Of a stretch of 64,000 bases of DNA, positions 32,450 to 43,770 are shown piece after piece. Every line of letters starts with the position of its first letter. The stretch's first letter is position 1. Made by a program: the position numbers and the translations under genes. The notes beneath the pieces were generated by a model. That model searched no databases, was not told where the DNA came from, and worked only from the letters and a program-made list of their open reading frames with translations. The stretch comes from Magicicada septendecula (Eukaryota; Arthropoda; Insecta; Hemiptera; Cicadidae): positions 36,060,247-36,124,246 of the forward strand of contig CM068370.1 of assembly GCA_034769895.1 (NCBI GenBank). Direction: 5' to 3'.

Positions 32450-33065
32450 ATGGTCAACTGTATTCATGTCCAACCAGGTCCTTAAATTTCTCAGCCATGA
32501 TATTCTCGGTCGCCCAACTCCTCTCTTTTCAAGTACTTTTCCCTGTAGTATGCACTGTACTAAGTAAAATCTTTGTTCATTTCTCATGAGAAGTCCCAGA
32601 TACTGAAGCTTTCTTATCTTCGCCGATGTTAATAACTTCCCTATCTTTCTCCATCTTTCTAAGAATTTCAACATTACTTATATGTGCTGTCCATGAAATG
32701 CTCAGTATTCTACGGTACAGGCACATTTCGAAAGATTCCAATTCCTTAGTTGTGGATACACTCAAAGTCCAAGATTCTACACCGCAGAAGAGGACCGAGA
32801 ATACGTAGCAGCGTAGAAGTCTCTGTGTTTTTGTTAAATCGTGACGTTTGAATAAACTGCTCATTCTAGTATACACTGCTCTTGCCTTTTCAATTCTGCT
32901 CTTTATTTATTGAGAGTGGTCCCATTGTTCATTGACTATAGTACCAAGATATGTAAATTGGCTTACACGTTCAACTGGCCTTTGGTTTATATTAAGGGTG
33001 CAGTTTGTGAACTTAGATACAATCATTAGCTTCGTTTTATTAACATTGATGCCTTAATTAGTTTA
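32450..33065 (-). pseudogene. LINE RT relic with thumb and C-terminal region
   Basis: The minus strand reads KTKLMIVSK, RVSQFTYLGTIVNEQW, then RIEKARAVYTRMSSLFKRHD, CYVFSVLFCGVESWTLS, YRRILSISWTAH and, after a frame change, KIRKLQYLGLLMRNEQRF and GVGRPRISWLRNLRTW. These are consecutive blocks of RTE-like arthropod LINEs. At least one frameshift is present, near 32620. Confidence 0.85.
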
Positions 33066-33279
33066 ATTTGTTACAATAATAAACCTCTAAAAGTATAAAC
33101 ATATTATTTTGTCTCAGGTATGATTACAGAGTAGATGTATGTCATCAGAGACAAAGAAATATGTATATTAAAGAACAATCGATTTGTATCTCTATTAAAA
33201 TTTTTCTAGTGTCGTAATGTTTGTTAGTGTAATCAGCTGTTTTATTAGGTATTTTCAGTGTTTATGTTTTTTTTTGTAG

Positions 33280-33560
33280 CGGCCATCTGAGGACCACATG
33301 CCAATTTCAATTCTTTATTCCTTGTTCTTTTCTTTTTCTCCAATATTCTTTCATATTTTCGCTATGTCTCTTCTTCCTGTCTTCAGTCCACTTTGAACCT
33401 GCGTTTTTCTCTCCCTTACCTTGGGCTCCTTCCATTTTTAACACTTATGCCCGAAAAATTTCTTTCTCAATTACTTCTTCTGCGTTTGTATTATTTTTAT
33501 ATAAATCTTTTTGGACTTCTTTAATCCAACTTGATGTTGCCTTCTTTCACCACAGATATT
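33280..33560 (-). pseudogene. LINE C-terminal tail relic
   Basis: Minus-strand blocks KNAGSKWTEDRKKRHSENM and KEYWRKRKEQ recall the C-terminal tail of some RTE-like LINE proteins. Its order relative to 32450-33065 shows that it belongs to a different insertion. Confidence 0.5.
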
Positions 33561-33564
33561 TGAA

Positions 33565-34930
33565 GATCGGCTTTGTTAACTTTTGTTTATGTTTTGATTT
33601 ATAACAACTATTTTTAATAATATTTAAAACTGTAAATTAATTATCTTATTTCATTTCTATTTGAATTTGTTTTCAATTATTATATTATTGTTATTGTGTT
33701 AATTAATATTAATATTTTTCTTGATGTTAACTTTGTGGCCATTTTGTATATCTTTATTAGTTTAATGTTTTCATTGTCTAGTCATCCAAATAAAATAATA
33801 TTCTGAACTTAAACGTGTTCATTATACCAATAAAATTATATATTTACACTAACAGAAGAAATTTATTATTATAATAAATTATAATTAGGTTTGTACTCAT
33901 GGGATGGTTTTCAACCTTTTCAAGTCGGATCGCGATCCTCCCAACGAAGGAACGAATGAAGGCTTCTTTTACAACGTATAGATAATTTTACATAGAATGG
34001 TCATAGTAATACAAAATGAGCAGTGAAAACAAATGTCAAATCATCTTTAGTTCAGTCAAATCTAAGTTCACGAAACTATTTAACAGTCATTCAAATTAAA
34101 GAAATATTGATAAAAATTCGCAGCAAACAGTAAATACTTTTTACAATTTACCAAATAAGTAAGTATTATTCGTGTTTCATTAAATTTGAAAGAGTAAAAA
34201 TTTTATTATATACATATAAAACATTTAAATTAAGTTCACTGTATAAATTTAAAATTAATGTTTATAAATATTGTTATTTTTTTTGCGTATGAGCCACTGT
34301 GGACTACGTTTGGTTCAACTGGTTCCTCCCTTCTTCTCCTCTCTCTTCCTCCTCTCTCTTCCTCCTCTCTCACATCTCCTTCATTCTTGATCGATGTCTC
34401 TCCCTCCTTTCGTCAGTCCAGATGGCACCTGTCCTCTTCTTCGTTTTTTCCTGAAAATCGTGGGCATTTTTTAATTTCTTGTTGAGTACCAAGTATTCTT
34501 CAATGTCTTCTTAAGCAATCTGGAGTTCTTCTATGTCCAGAAGAACAAACTAAATATTATTAATTTATTAATGTTTATTTTAATTTTTATAAAAAAAAAA
34601 ACTTTTATTGTTACAAAAAAGAGTCTACTTATGATTAGATTTATTTTCGAGTGAATACTTTTAAACAAAATCATAGTCTTTTAAGTCAATTAGTTTATCA
34701 AAAATACATTCAGACGGATAATCTAAACCTCAAGTAATCAACAGAGACAACAATTCCTTCAAGTAACTAGTATTAATTTGGAAATAAATAATTAATTCGA
34801 AATCACGGTAAGTAAGTAGTTTTAGTGATCCCCGTTGTTGTCACGGACCGTGCAGCACAAATGGAAAACGTCGGTCTATAGAACGACGAAGTAAGGCGAT
34901 TCTAAATGTATATAATATAATAAAGCAAAT
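33565..34930. other. No gene recognised
   Basis: AT-rich DNA with a CT-rich stretch at 34320-34450 and a possible decayed hAT-type end near 33905 (GGTTTTCAACCTTTTCAAG). No ORF with family resemblance. Confidence 0.4.
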
Positions 34931-34939
34931 TTTAAAATT

Positions 34940-35755
34940 TGACTATATGTTTAGAAAATTGAAAGAGGAGTACGAGAAATGGGTTCTAAACTTAAACACT
35001 ACTAAAACAGAATATCTGAAAATAGGAGACATGCAAGAAGAAGACCCGGATCTGCAATCCATGGAATCGGAAAGTGTAGCGAATTAAAATATTTCGAAAG
35101 CATTATAACAGAAGATGGAACAACAACAAAAAACATCAAAAATAGGATACAACAGGGGAAAAAGGTTACTCATTTGCTAAACTTGTTGCTTTGGTCGAAC
35201 AAAATGAAACTTGAAACTAAACCGACAATCTACACAACTTTTGTGGAGCCCCATCTCTCCCTATCCTTCCAATCATCATATTCAGTACCTCGATCTCTCA
35301 TGATTTTCCTATTTCCTGTTCTCCACTGTGTCGAATGCATGTTTCGGTTGCAAATGCTGGCAACTTTCAGATAAAGAGAAAACGATGATAGAAACTGTGG
35401 AAGTTAATATTAAGAAGAGCGTGTAATATTTCTAGAATGCAACATGTTAGGAACGAAGATATACGAAGGAAAACAGGGCGCGTATTTACAACAGCAGAAA
35501 GAATAATTCCAGACAGTTGCTATGGTACGGTCACGTAATGAGGATGGAGGAGAAGCGATGGCCAAAGAAAGCATTGACTTACACACCACAAAACAGGAGA
35601 AGAAAAGGAAGACTGACGACACAATGGAGAATAGGAAATAGGAAAAGCATGAGAGATCGAGGTATTGAAGATGATGACTGGAAGGATAGGGAGAGATGGT
35701 GATGGAAATGCGGAATGCGGCATAGACTGTAGGACCCCCGCTAATAATAATAATA
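34940..35755 (+). pseudogene. LINE RT relic ending in a (TAA)n tail
   Basis: Plus-strand blocks in order, across frames, are FRKLKEEYEKWVLNLNTTKT, EYLKIGD, ELKYFESIITEDGTTTKN, IKNRIQQGKK, RRACNISRMQHVRNEDIRRK, then RNRQLLWYGHVMRMEEKRWP and GRLTTQWR. The 3' end is followed by AATAATAATAATAATATT at 35743-35760, a typical LINE tail. Internal deletion and frame changes make it non-functional. Confidence 0.85.
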
Positions 35756-35759
35756 ATAT

Positions 35760-36499
35760 TTAAAATTTTTTCTTTGTGTATATAAAATTAAAATGTTGTG
35801 ACGTATATTTTACTATTTTTAAGTACTATAAAGTTATACAATTAAAAATTACTGCAAAAATTGATTACTAAATTTTTAAAATTAAAAATAACTCTCACTA
35901 ATTAAAAATTAGTATCACTAACAAATGTAGTCCAAAAACATAGTACGCCTATCTTTTGTGATGATATGGACGACAAAAGTAGCCTTGCAGTTTTGAAAAG
36001 AATTATATTGTATAATAATTCAAAATTACATTAATTTTGTTTAAGCTTTGTTTTTTGTTTCAACGCTAATTAAAATTTATTAAATTTGTTTATAATTTAT
36101 AATATACTTTATAGGCTTAATAATTTACATGTTTACATCGTCGCTACTATTTCGCGGTACTTAATTTTTAACTTAAATGAAGGAAGTAATGATTGTTTAA
36201 AATAATTTGTTTTAAATTATAAACTCATTTTATAACAAACCAAGTACGTATTAATTTTTTTTCCGTCACTTAGTATTAAAACAGAAAATATAGCCCACAC
36301 TAGCAGCTGCTTAACTAATGCTTCTAAATTATTGTACGTTTAGATTGCTTTTCATTCATTTTTGTGCCATCTTCTGCCGATGTATAGGCAATGGTTACAA
36401 AAGTTGTATGAAATAATTTACTCTGTTCTTACAACATAAAAATGATTATTATGATCTTTGTGTAGGCCTGCACCTTTCTGAAGTGTAGAACTTATTTGA
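35760..36499. other. AT-rich, no feature
   Basis: No ORF, repeat or RNA gene recognised between the LINE tail and the mariner element. Confidence 0.5.
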
Positions 36500-36501
36500 T
36501 A

Positions 36502-37439
36502 CGAGGATTGTTCAATAGAAACACGTTTGATCTGTGCAGCCGTGACTTCGTCGCCATTGCAACTGAATTCATTTGTTTATATTGTCTGTTTAAGTAGAAG
36601 TGACGCGTCTGTCAAAAATATTTGCAGTTTGCTTTTTCTAAGCGTTGTGACTGGTTTGAAAAATGGCATCTATGATAGAAAATCTGTCTAAAGATAATCT
36701 GCGTGCCGTTATTCAGTTTTTGGCCGCTGAGGGGCGTCTGCAGACATCTTACAACGCTTCGGGTCAGCATCAGAATAAACGTCCCTGGAAGCTCACAAAT
36801 GGTGCCATTCTTCTGCACGATAATGCTTGACCCTATGTAGCTCAAACGATTCAAGATCTGCTAGGCCGTATGAAGTAGGAAGTCTTATACAACATCCACC
36901 TTACAGTCCCGACTTGTCCCCGTGCGATTATCATGTTTTTGGCCCATTAAAGAAATCACTAAAAGGACGGCGGTTCAAATCGGACTCTGGGGTAGTGTTT
37001 GCTGTTAGTGAATGGTTCCGCAAACAGCCGCAAGAATTTTACCAGCAGGGAATCTACAGATTAGTGCAACAGTGGGACGCATGACTTAACGTTAATGGAG
37101 ACTTCATTTTTGGAGGTCGTGAGGAAGTCGTAGTACAGCGTGCATGCATGCGGGCGCTCCAAGCGATTCAATTGTTACGTTTTTATTTTATATATATTTT
37201 ATTTAAAAGATTTTAAATATTTTAAACCTATGACAAACCACAAATAGTGGTATACATTTATGTTTTTGACTTTGTGTATCTGAAGATGGGATTTCATCCC
37301 GAAACGCGTCATTAAAGACGGAAGCAAGTGTCACTAAGGTGGACCGATTAAGGTAATTTAATTATATTAACTTCATTTAAAATCTTTGAAGAAAGAATGC
37401 TTTACAGCCTCTAAACGTGTTTCTATTGAACAATCCTCG
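36502..37439 (+). mobile_element. Internally deleted mariner element
   Basis: A perfect 27-bp terminal inverted repeat (CGAGGATTGTTCAATAGAAA plus CACGTTT) is flanked by TA at 36500-36501 and 37440-37441. The transposase relic starts at ATG 36663 (MASMIENLSKDNLRAVIQFL). It jumps by deletion to KRPWKLTNGAILLHDNA, meets a stop, then continues with HPPYSPDLSPCDYHVFGPLK, which carries the last catalytic Asp of the mariner triad, and RKQPQEFYQQGIYRLVQQWD. Most of the N-terminal half is missing. A Penelope-like fragment (37110-37369) sits inside its 3' part. It is non-autonomous, although its ends are intact. Confidence 0.9.
37110..37369 (+). mobile_element. 5'-truncated Penelope-like insertion with 9-bp target duplication
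   Basis: ACTTCATTT occurs at 37101-37109 and 37370-37378, precisely bracketing 260 bp that is absent from the mariner relic at 28.6 kb. The insert contains a hammerhead-like core at 37280-37310 (CTGAAGA, GGGAT/ATCCC, GAAACGCGTC) and ends with the tail GTCACTAAGGTGGACCGATT. This defines the 3' end of this element family. Confidence 0.8.
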
Positions 37440-37507
37440 TATGACAGCAAGACACTGTCACATCGTCTCTAAAACTCATGAAGAATTTTCTACGATGTAA
37501 ACTATAT

Positions 37508-37799
37508 ACATTGTTGAAATTGCTTTCTGCCGAGCTATCAAGCCGTGGTCTACTGCTTCAATTGATAACAGACGTTTCGGCGCCACCATCGGAGGCCATC
37601 TTCAATCTAAATCATAGATCGACAAAATGACACGGTGTTCACCAATTCACCCCAGCCAACTGGCGAACACCGTGCCAATTTTTCGATCGTTTTCCACTGA
37701 AGATGGCCTCCGATGATGGGGCTGAAACGTCTGCTGTTACCAATAGAAGCAGTAGACCACGGCCTAATAGCTCGGCAGAAAGCAATTTCAACAATGTTG
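37508..37799. repeat. Palindromic repeat, family B, with hammerhead-like cores
   Basis: The ~145-bp arms are inverted around 37655: ACATTGTTGAAATTGCTTTC outside, CGGTGTTC inside. The plus strand 37697-37735 reads CTGAAGA, a GCC...GGGC stem and GAAACGTC; the left arm carries a diverged copy on the minus strand. Related single copies are at 40290-40455 and 50700-50830. Confidence 0.8.
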
Positions 37800-38205
37800 A
37801 CGCCTGCCGTGAAAGACTTAGCATTTTTTTTTAGTAAACTCTACATTTACTCATTTTAACATGATAATGTTTTTAGGCCGGGGGTCATTCCACAAAAATG
37901 TAACGTCATCGAAAAACATGACGCTTCCACACTTTCGATTCCCCACAGTCTAGAAATTTGATATGTAAACGCATCAAGACAGAAATAATCTCGCTGCTGA
38001 CGTTGAGTTTAGCAAACGTTTTAGTGAGAGTAAATTTGGTTTTACTGTACATGGTCTGTTGTGATCGTCTGTGGTTTGGAAAAGATTTACGTAATCCACC
38101 AAACGTAATCCACATTATATGTTTCAAAAGCCTAAAAACATTATCATGCTTCGATGTTTCGGTTTCGTCGAAATTCTTTGAATGCTTAGGTGCATAAATA
38201 GAGAG

Positions 38206-38253
<48 letters not shown>

Positions 38254-38800
38254 TTAGAGAAATTCGCAAAATTGTTTCTAATACAGTGCAAAAAATAATG
38301 TATTTAAAAATAAATGTTTTAATAATTTAATGCAGAACTTGTTTAGTTATAAATTAAGTGAATTAAATAACATCTGTACTTAATACAAGAACATTAAGTA
38401 TATTAATGATGATAATCAACTAAATACATTAACTGCAATATTTTTATGTAATTGTTTTACAAAATGTTTTTCAGTTGTTTTACAATTAATAAAAATAGAA
38501 GTTTAAAAAACTCAGTGTAAAAAACTGTGACGAGTACGTAATTATTGTACATAAAGTTTTACACTTAAACAAAATCACTATAGTACGGGACTTACCATTA
38601 TAAGCTTCGAGGTTACGCAATAGTAACAGCTCTTCCCCGTCCCATGCTATGCAGCGTTGTCTCACGTTACACTTAGTATGTTATGCGTAGGCAAAGGCGG
38701 GGAGGGGAGGTCTGTTGCAAACACTCGCAATACCGCAGTGGGCTCGAAGCTTATTATGATACGTCGTCACGTAATAGTACATAAAATCATTACTTTATCA
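37800..38800. other. No gene; (GA)n at 38211-38246
   Basis: AT-rich sequence with one GA microsatellite. The short ORFs are not supported by any family resemblance. Confidence 0.5.
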
Positions 38801-39030
38801 ACACAACATTATAACAGTAGAATTTAACATAGTGAATTAATTTGATTTACATCGAGTTTAAATTAACGGTTCCAGTTTGTTGGGCTTGCTGATGGTTATT
38901 AAGTAAATTTATTATGTTACATTATCGAGTAATTTACACGTGTACACTATGACTTTTTATTAACTTATCAAACGAATTCCAAGAGTCAGCTGGCTTTGTT
39001 TTCCTTCCATAAGCGACGAGTTTAATGTGT
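38801..39030. repeat. Dispersed direct repeat, copy 1 (partner 40718-40925)
   Basis: Shares ATAACAGTAGAATTTAAC, CAGTTTGTTGGGCTTGCTGA, GTAAATTTATTATGTTACAT and GAGTCAGCTGGCTTTGTTTT with 40718-40925. Small indels separate the copies. It may be a TE fragment or a local duplication around the LINE insertion. Confidence 0.8.
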
Positions 39031-39456
39031 CATGGATGAGCAGGAGCGAATGTTTTTAGGAAAAGCGAATATTGACTATTTTCAAAAATCGTAAATATAA
39101 ATATTGATAGTGGAAAAACGCTTGTATTTTGTGACTTTGTGAGCACTGGTCACTTTCTCATTTATAATGAAGAATTTTCCGTAATTTTCTACATCATGTT
39201 GTCTACTAAAACTTTTGAGTTCTCGGCCGTGGTCTATAAAATGGACGATAAAAGTACTCTTTTCGGCATGTATTAACGTTTCGATGGTCGTCATCAGCAC
39301 AGTACCGAGAGAAGAAAATATGGCATGAATGTCCCAAAGATTTATAACAAAGGTAACAAAACATATTTCTCTATAAAGGATAGTAGAATAACACAAATAT
39401 GCTTTCCATAAAAAAAAAACAGAAATAATGATTAAGGTAAATACTTCCTAAGTCTT

Positions 39457-40267
39457 GCAGTTTGTCACCCACGTTATTTAATATTTATATAGATGATATA
39501 ATCCGAAACTGGAAAGAATTACATAAAGAGGGAATATATTTAGACAAAGACACAATATTAAATGTAGGCCTAATTTTATATGCTGATGACCTCACACTAA
39601 TTGGGAAAAAAGAGGAAGAATTGCAAAAGGGATTGTACAAACTGCAGCAAATTAGCGAAGGATACAATTTAAGAATTTCAATTCTTAAGACAAAAATAAT
39701 GGGATTTGCAGGAAAAGAGCCAATAAGAGCAAACGATAAAACACTGGATCAAATAGAACATTTTAAATACCTAGGTTGTGATATTTCCTTCGATGACAGT
39801 AAAGATATTGACCAAAAAATTAGTACTTTTAACCGTATTTGCGGAACTGTCAGTCGATGCCTGAAAAATAAAGCCAGGAAAGAGACAATGTTGAAATTTT
39901 ATACAACAATGGCTGCCCCCGCACTTATATATATGGCAGCGAAACATGGGTAACGACAAAGGCACAAGAAAATCGAATTCAGGCACAGGAAATGAGATTC
40001 TTAAGAAGAGTTAAGGGCTGTAGTCGAATAGACAGAATAAGAAATAAAACGATTTGACAAGAACTTCAGGTATTCAACTTAAATGAAAAGATAAAATTTA
40101 ATAGAAACAATTGGCAAGAACATTTAGAAAGAATACAACAATACAGGATTCCAGTAAAAGCTAGAAAATACAAAGCCAGAGGAAGAAGAAATTTAGGTAG
40201 ACCAAGGAAAAGGTGGGAACCGTAACAGGCAGAATGCCTAAAACATGAAGTGAAGAAGAAGAAGAAG
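39457..40267 (+). pseudogene. 5'-truncated LINE insertion with 14-bp target duplication
   Basis: Direct repeats ACTTCCTAAGTCTT at 39443-39456 and 40268-40281 bracket an 811-bp insert. It starts within the RT palm (SLSPTLFNIYIDDIIRNW), includes the catalytic YADDL box and FKYLGCDISFDD, then has a frameshift near 39945 before GSETWVTTKAQENRIQAQEM, EHLERIQQYRIPVKA and GRPRKRW. A (GAA)n tail closes it. Target-primed reverse transcription explains the 5' truncation, short tail and duplication. Confidence 0.9.
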
Positions 40268-40289
40268 ACTTCCTAAGTCTTTTACGGCC

Positions 40290-40455
40290 AGCGTCAACAT
40301 TGTTGATATTAGTTTCTGCCGGTCTATTAGGCCGTGGTCTACTGCTGACATTTTTTACAGACGTTTCGCTCCCACCATCGGAGCCACCTTCAGTGTGAAA
40401 AACCGATCGTGTAACTGGCAAGGTGTACCCCAGTACTGAGGTACAGAACTCACAT
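40290..40455 (-). repeat. Family B hammerhead-like repeat
   Basis: AGGCCGTGGTCTACTGCTG, GACGTTTCGCTCCCACCATC and GGAGCCACCTTCAG match an arm of the palindrome at 37508-37799. The core on the minus strand is CTGAAGG rather than CTGANGA, so it is a degenerate copy. Confidence 0.65.
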
Positions 40456-40660
40456 CTCATTACGGAATCTGTCTCATAATCCCTTATACCGGGGTTTCCA
40501 TCTATGACTTCTCCTTTCATTATTCTCTTCACTAGGCCGTTTTCTCGCCGAACATATGCCGTATTAATTTATCGCTTCTACATTTTAAGTCTCCTTAGAA
40601 GTCTCTGTCTTGCTGTGCTTTTCTAAGGTAAGGATATCCTCATCTGTCTGTACCTCAGTA
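40456..40660 (-). pseudogene. LINE RT C-terminal relic
   Basis: Minus-strand pieces KCRSDKLIRHMFGE and VKRIMKGEVIDGNPG match the same LINE family as the relic at 53990-54790 (GIVKRIIEDNIERR...GRP). Short and frame-broken. Confidence 0.6.
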
Positions 40661-40717
40661 CTGAAGTGAATTGGCGAAAACCTTGCCAATTCTCGATCGT
40701 TGTTGGGCCAATTGTAA

Positions 40718-40925
40718 ACACAATATTATAACAGTAGAATTTAACGTAGTGAATTAATTTTATTTACATCCAGTACAAATTAACGGTTACCAGTTTGTTG
40801 GGCTTGCTGATGGTTATCAAGTAAATTTATTATGTTACATTATGTAACTGTTTATTAACTTATCAAACGAATTCCGAGAGTCAGCTGGCTTTGTTTTCCT
40901 TTCATAAACGACGAGTTCAATGTGT
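40718..40925. repeat. Dispersed direct repeat, copy 2 (partner 38801-39030)
   Basis: About 208 bp matching the first copy in the same orientation, with scattered substitutions and a deletion of about 20 bases near 40845. Confidence 0.8.
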
Positions 40926-41172
40926 TTCCTAAGCTGGCGTTTCAGGTAGTCAATGTCATGGCTTTCAATCTGGTCGCAGAGATTGTGTCCATGACACCCT
41001 AACGCTTGGGTTCACTTCACTTCTTCGCTCCTTGTAAGAAAAAAACCTTAATCTAATAGCCAGCGAAGCCAAACATTGTGGTAAAACATTTTTTTTTTTC
41101 AATTTTTTATTATTAATCATTTTAGGGACCAACGGTCCTGTTAAATTATTTCAGAGTGTGCAAACTGTTTAA

Positions 41173-41506
41173 ATGGTTAATGAAATAAAAATATTAAAGA
41201 ACAATACTTTTTTCATCAAATTCAAATATGTAGGGGTTATAATAGACAGTAATGGGAAACAAGAAGCTGCATTAAATGAAAGAATTGAAAAGGCAATAAA
41301 AGTATACTATTCATTAAACAATAGATTTATAAATAAGAAGGAGATATCAAGAAAAACGAAAATGAGTGTGTATAAAACAGTATATAGACCGGTTTTAACA
41401 TACGGCTGTGAGACGTGGGTGCTATCCAAAAGTCAAAAAAGCAAAATCCAGGCGGCAGAAATGAAATATCTTAGGAGAGTAGTAGGAGTAACAAGGAAGA
41501 ACAGAG
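41173..41506 (+). pseudogene. LINE RT segment, 5' part of the target of an LTR insertion
   Basis: The open frame encodes FKYVGVIIDSNGKQEAALNE, RIEKAIKVYYSLNNRF, TYGCETWVLSKSQKSKIQAA and EMKYLRRVVGVTRKN, RT thumb blocks of an RTE-type LINE. It is cut at 41506 by an LTR element and resumes in the same frame at 50032, after the target duplication AGAG. Confidence 0.9.
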
Positions 41507-43631
41507 TATAACACAAAAAAAAAAAAAATTTCGAAAAGTTTTATTTTATAATCAGCAGTAAGGAATGTCGCTGAAAGCAATAACGAAGGGTGTATGTGTG
41601 AAAAACATATTTTGTAAGGGACAAAAGGGGAACGAGCAAGCACGCTGTAGTGACGGACAGGTCATAAATTTCATAGGCAGCTCCAACGCCTACCCTGTGA
41701 ACAGAGTTCACTGCTCCCGGTACGTAGAACACCAGTTTTGTGAAAACACATTGATTCCATTGGAAACTACATACAATGTGTACAGAGCCATTAAAGGAGA
41801 AAAGGCTTAACAATGGTCAAGCATACATGTGTACGCCAGCTGTCAGGAGAAAGCGACGAAGGGTGGATTGATTTGAAGGACTCCAGCGGTCGATGACAGG
41901 GTTTTGACCTTACTTGGAAACGAAAGCGCAGAGAGTACGTACAAACTCAAGGATGGGGTGTTGCCTGGCAATTAAAAGAAAAAAAAACAACTTTCAAAGA
42001 AGGGTAGGCGAGGCCCTTGAACAACAATAGATAATAACGGCAGAGCGACGAAGTTGAGAAACAATGAAAATGGAAGAGAAACTCAGAGTTGTCACTGAAG
42101 ACTTTAGAAAAAACGACAGATACAATTTATTGCTGCGTTAGCTGGAAATGACAACGACCTCAAAATACGAAGCAAGGGAAGAATCTGGTGGGGAACCAGA
42201 AGCCCTATCAGAGAACGCCTTTGAAAAGATGGGTAGTATTTGGACTTGGAGGGAAAAACATGAAACCAATAAGGACACGGCGTCGTTGGAATCAGAAGTC
42301 TGGTGGGAGATTTGGTAAGAAAAATATAGGAAGGAGACAAGAACGCGCTCAAGGAGTTCTAACTAAATTTCGGACACGAGAAGAGTGAAGTCCGTGACGG
42401 GAGAAATTAGCATTTTATCGAACTTAGAATAATTCGATACACAGTGTGAGAAGGTAGTTTTCGAACTTATAACAAAAATTAATACAGTCATTACAAGCAA
42501 ACGAACTATGAAGTAGAGTCACACTATTAGCCTACCAGTGAACATTAACTGAAACAAATAGTAACCAGACAATAATGTAATTTCAGTGTATACGAACACT
42601 TTACAACAATAACTTTTAAGAACGATTAACAACACAAATTACATTCATGAACACTTAATAACCAGACATACCGCAACAAAGGTGCGTAATAATAATTCAG
42701 ATTTGAAATAATTTACGATGTCGGTGTACAACGCTAACTTTTATTCATAAATTATAATCCGAATGCGTGGAGTTGGTGAGTGAAGTGTCTGTGAGTGACA
42801 TCGTGGACATCATCCAGTGCCATCTATCATCTGGAGGAGTTATCTGCACGATCCTAGAACGATCGACATGGGGGAATCATCACCGCAACTACCGAGTGAT
42901 TGGATATTCGAATACCAAGTATAGTAAAACATGTCTTAATTAATTTAGATCCACTGTCTGTCATCTCAAAGAATCCACACACAATAAAATTCAATAAAGT
43001 AATCGTAAAGGAATTAAAGAAATCGATTCTAAAGTTTGTGTAGAAGTAAAAATTATCATTGTTTATCAGTTTGGAGTAATGTTTATTTCCAAGTTCTAAA
43101 TGAATCCGTAATTACAAAATATAGTAACAACTTAAGAGATATTCATATTAAGAATGTATAAGATGAAGCTAAACATTATAAGTTACTTAAGTACTAAACG
43201 CAATTGATGAATGATCATTAATATGCAACCATTAGATTGAGTTTGGATAACTAATTTTATTAATGTATTATTTTGATATTTACAATTTAATGAGTATTCA
43301 ATTTTATTAATATATTATTTTGATAGTTACAATTTAATGAGTATTCAATTTTGTTAATGTATTATTGTTTGATATTTACGATTCAGCCATGAGTATTAAA
43401 TTTTGGTAATGTGTTAATTTTATATATTTACAAGTACTAATGAGTACGTAGAATTTTGTGCTATCTTAATATTTACAAGTAATAGCAAACTAATGTGAAT
43501 AAATTTAAGAGTTATCAGTAGCAATGAGCATTTATTATTTTTAACCCTGAGATAAAGAGAATAAACAGTAATTAATGTTAAAAATTTTGATAAATTGACG
43601 CACACAACGTCGGGCATCTTTAAATGTTAAA
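41507..43631 (+). repeat. 5' LTR of the RRM-carrying element
   Basis: 2,125 bp, beginning TATAACAC then an A-run, ending AAATGTTAAA. Short tandem units (ATTCAATTTTATTAATRTAT, period ~57) occur at 43250-43400. No significant ORF; small ORFs appear identically in both LTRs. Confidence 0.93.
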
Positions 43632-43632
43632 T

Positions 43633-43652
43633 TGGCGCCGCACCGCACGGCT
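43633..43652 (+). other. Primer binding site (TGGCGCC...)
   Basis: Starts one base after the 5' LTR with TGGCGCCGCACCGCACGGC. TGG complements the universal CCA of tRNA and TGGCGCC fits a GGCGCCA-ending tRNA, but the inner part does not match the tRNA-Lys sequence seen in the first element. The primer tRNA is not identified. Confidence 0.6.
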
Positions 43653-43770
43653 TGATAAAATAGTAAGCTAGGGCAGTGACAGACAGTGGCTAGCAATAAG
43701 TTTAAAATAAGTACATGTAAGTAGCTTAAGCTATATTATTGTTGTCGTATATCGGTCTCTAAGTCTCTGA

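Noticed and set aside
39270-39305. Hammerhead ribozyme (minus-strand CTGATGA...GAAACGTTAA)
   Set aside because: Stem II would be only two or three pairs and no stem I pairing is visible.
41541-41813. 90-codon minus-strand ORF and 81-codon plus-strand ORF in the 2.1-kb LTR (repeated at 47937-48209)
   Set aside because: Present twice only because of the LTR pair; no family resemblance or start context.
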